6,457 nt of DNA from an uncultured Oscillospiraceae bacterium (lineage in GTDB: Bacteria > Bacillota > Clostridia > Oscillospirales > Oscillospiraceae), in assembly GCA_934590505.1 (NCBI GenBank), contig CAKTPC010000115.1:1-6457 (forward strand). Direction: 5' to 3'. The notes beneath the pieces are model-generated. The model made no database searches and was not told the DNA's origin. It saw only the letters and a list, made by a program, of their open reading frames with translations. This document shows, one piece after another, positions 5,685 through 6,457 of the stretch. Every line of letters starts with the position of its first letter. Position 1 is the stretch's first letter. A program made the translations under genes and the position numbers.

Positions 5685-5756
5685 GTCTCCTCCCCCGATC
5701 TTATGTTATAATTATCGGTTTTGCCGACTGTTTTGCGAATCTTCAAATTCTCACGC

Positions 5757-5772
5757 ATTATACCATATTATA
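5757..5772 (-). promoter_or_regulatory. Promoter of the oxaloacetate decarboxylase operon (tandem extended -10 boxes)
   Basis: The minus strand reads TGCTATAATATGGTATAAT: two perfect TATAAT hexamers 10 bp apart, each preceded by TGn, making two extended -10 elements. No good -35 stands 17 bp upstream of either (TGGAAT and GCAGGC), which fits promoters that rely on the extended -10. Starts would fall near 5750-5760, giving a leader of about 65-75 nt before the oadA ATG. Confidence 0.65.
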
Positions 5773-6018
5773 GCACAGTGCCTGCTCATATTCCATTGCC
5801 AAAACCACCAGCTTTTTCTGCCGTTTGGCAGATTTCTGACACTCTTTTTTTGCTTTTGTAACAAATCGTGCCGCACTGCCATAAAGAAAATGTTAAATAT
5901 CCGCACCAGTATATTTGCTCACTGCCCCTTTGCACACGCCAATAAAATCAGGACTGCGGCGAAAAGGAAATCGCTGCGGCCCCAATACAAGCAATGCGGA
6001 AAAAACGACCTCAAAACT

Positions 6019-6044
6019 AAAGGGCACGCCGCGGCGTGCCCTTT
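6019..6044 (-). terminator. 26-bp palindromic terminator after the acidic protein gene
   Basis: AAAGGGCACGCC and GGCGTGCCCTTT are perfect 12-bp arms around a GC centre, 14 bases after the stop codon. On the minus strand the stem is followed by AGTTTTGAGGTCGTTTTTT, an interrupted U-rich tail. A GC-rich stem at this position makes a rho-independent terminator likely, somewhat weaker than the oadB one. Confidence 0.7.
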
Positions 6045-6058
6045 GTGTGAGTTATCGA

Positions 6059-6457
6059 TTATTCCTTATCGTCATCCTTCTCGACGGTGATCTCTATCTC
6101 GATGCCGTCCTCGTCGTCGGCTGCAGTGCCGTCGTCCTCGGTGGCATCGACGATGGACTCAAAGTCTGCGTCCTCGGCGGGAGCGGTCTCGGCGGCGAAC
6201 TCGTCCTTCATCGTCTGGATCTGCGCCTGTTTGCCGTTGATGCTCTCGATGAGCCCGGCGGCCTGCTCAAACAGGGGTGCGAAGAAGCCCTCGGGAGCAT
6301 CCTTTGCCTGGTCGTAATACAGGCGGCCGATCTCGGCGTAGACACGCTTGAGCTCCTCAGAGTCGCCGTTTATCTCCAGTGAGAGCTTTGCCATCTGGCC
6401 GTAGGACTTTGCGCGGTTCGCGCCGTGCTCGTATATGTCCTTGATAGCGCCGCTGTC
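6059..6457 (-). CDS. Coiled-coil-like protein with acidic tail (5' end cut by window edge)
   Basis: The reading frame is open to the right edge, so the gene begins outside the window. The visible part has 132 codons and starts DSGAIKDIYEHGANRAKSYG. An ATG at 6394 (MAKLSLEI) lacks a ribosome binding site and looks internal. The helical region carries the pattern LKRVYAEIGRLYYDQ followed by APLFEQAAGLIESINGKQAQ, similar to small uncharacterised Clostridial proteins with a helical N-terminus, an 'IG..YY' block, a second helix and often a C-terminal zinc ribbon. Here the zinc ribbon is replaced by a low-complexity tail of about 45 residues dominated by Asp and Glu (for example ATEDDGTAADDEDGIEIEI). 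That suggests a soluble cytoplasmic protein of unknown role. It is transcribed separately from the oad operon, since a terminator follows it. Confidence 0.75.
   Translation of the reverse strand, partial: DSGAIKDIYEHGANRAKSYGQMAKLSLEINGDSEELKRVYAEIGRLYYDQAKDAPEGFFAPLFEQAAGLIESINGKQAQIQTMKDEFAAETAPAEDADFESIVDATEDDGTAADDEDGIEIEITVEKDDDKE

Larger units (their letters stand above)
5685..6058. other. Intergenic region holding the oad operon promoter, no gene seen
   Basis: This gap separates the acidic coiled-coil protein gene from oadA. It is more AT-rich than the genes. Its contents are the tandem -10 boxes (5757-5772), the upstream gene's terminator (6019-6044), a 6-bp stem with a GTTT loop (TCTGCC-GTTT-GGCAGA, 5817-5832), an 11-bp palindrome TTTGTAACAAA (5855-5865), and a small TCGG-TTTTG-CCGA hairpin in the oadA leader just upstream of the ribosome binding site. 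Frames that stay open through it carry no ribosome binding site or recognisable protein, so I call no gene. I see no riboswitch, tRNA or CRISPR. Confidence 0.6.

Noticed and set aside
4269..5711. Long plus-strand frames opposite oadA (4269-4913 and 5070-5711)
   Set aside because: They lie entirely opposite a strongly conserved gene, have no recognisable domains, and reflect GC codon bias in the opposite strand.
5817..5865. Small hairpin and TTTGTAACAAA palindrome upstream of the oad promoter as operators or a small RNA
   Set aside because: The stem is only 6 bp and the palindrome 11 bp in AT-rich DNA, both easily expected by chance, and no promoter for a small RNA is evident.
5575..6382. Plus-strand frames crossing the 374-bp gap and the acidic protein gene
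   Set aside because: They start inside oadA or in the gap without a ribosome binding site, run through the 26-bp terminator palindrome, and their translation resembles no protein.
1..6457. CRISPR array, tRNA, rRNA, insertion sequence or prophage genes
   Set aside because: No regularly spaced repeats, cloverleaf, transposase, integrase or terminal inverted repeats with target duplication were seen on either strand.

Overview
The window looks like chromosome from an anaerobic Firmicute of class Clostridia, probably an Oscillospiraceae/Ruminococcaceae-type gut bacterium. This is inferred from the fairly high GC content, strong AGGAGG-type ribosome binding sites, a sodium-pumping decarboxylase operon with a separate biotin carrier protein, and a short palindromic intergenic element of a kind I remember from gut Clostridia. 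No marker gene is present to fix the genus. Every gene I accept lies on the minus strand, so transcription runs right to left.

Right edge (6457 down to about 6019): the 3' part of a coiled-coil-like protein with a very acidic tail, closed by a 26-bp perfect palindrome that looks like a terminator. A 374-bp gap follows (6058 to 5685). It holds the promoter of the next operon, with two overlapping TGnTATAAT extended -10 boxes, and no convincing gene.

Centre (5684 down to 2326): a compact four-gene operon for a Na+-translocating oxaloacetate decarboxylase. The order is oadA (carboxyltransferase only, no biotin domain), oadG (small membrane anchor), a free-standing biotin carrier protein, and oadB (membrane decarboxylase and Na+ channel). 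OadA moves the carboxyl group from oxaloacetate to biotin on the carrier. OadB releases CO2 and exports Na+, and OadG is expected to hold the complex together. Spacings of 13 nt, a 4-nt ATGA overlap and 11 nt point to a single translationally coupled mRNA, which ends at a hairpin with 17-bp perfect arms and a U tract.

Next (2252 down to 1602): a TetR-family regulator with a near-consensus promoter (TTGACA, 17 bp, TATTAT) and a 28-bp inverted repeat just after the -10 box, a clear candidate autorepression operator. Its half-site TTTGACC/GGTCAAA also occurs in the oadB terminator. Downstream is a 197-bp gap with two hairpins resembling a degenerate intergenic repeat and two palindromes that may be operators.

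Left part (1404 down to the left edge): three tightly packed genes, a class I SAM methyltransferase, a 96-residue probable membrane protein and a leucine-carboxyl-methyltransferase/TcmP-like methyltransferase cut by the window edge. Their substrate is unknown. This methyltransferase/membrane-protein/methyltransferase unit is the least explained part of the window. The decarboxylase operon is well understood biochemistry in a split-subunit arrangement. I did not find a convincing wholly new system.
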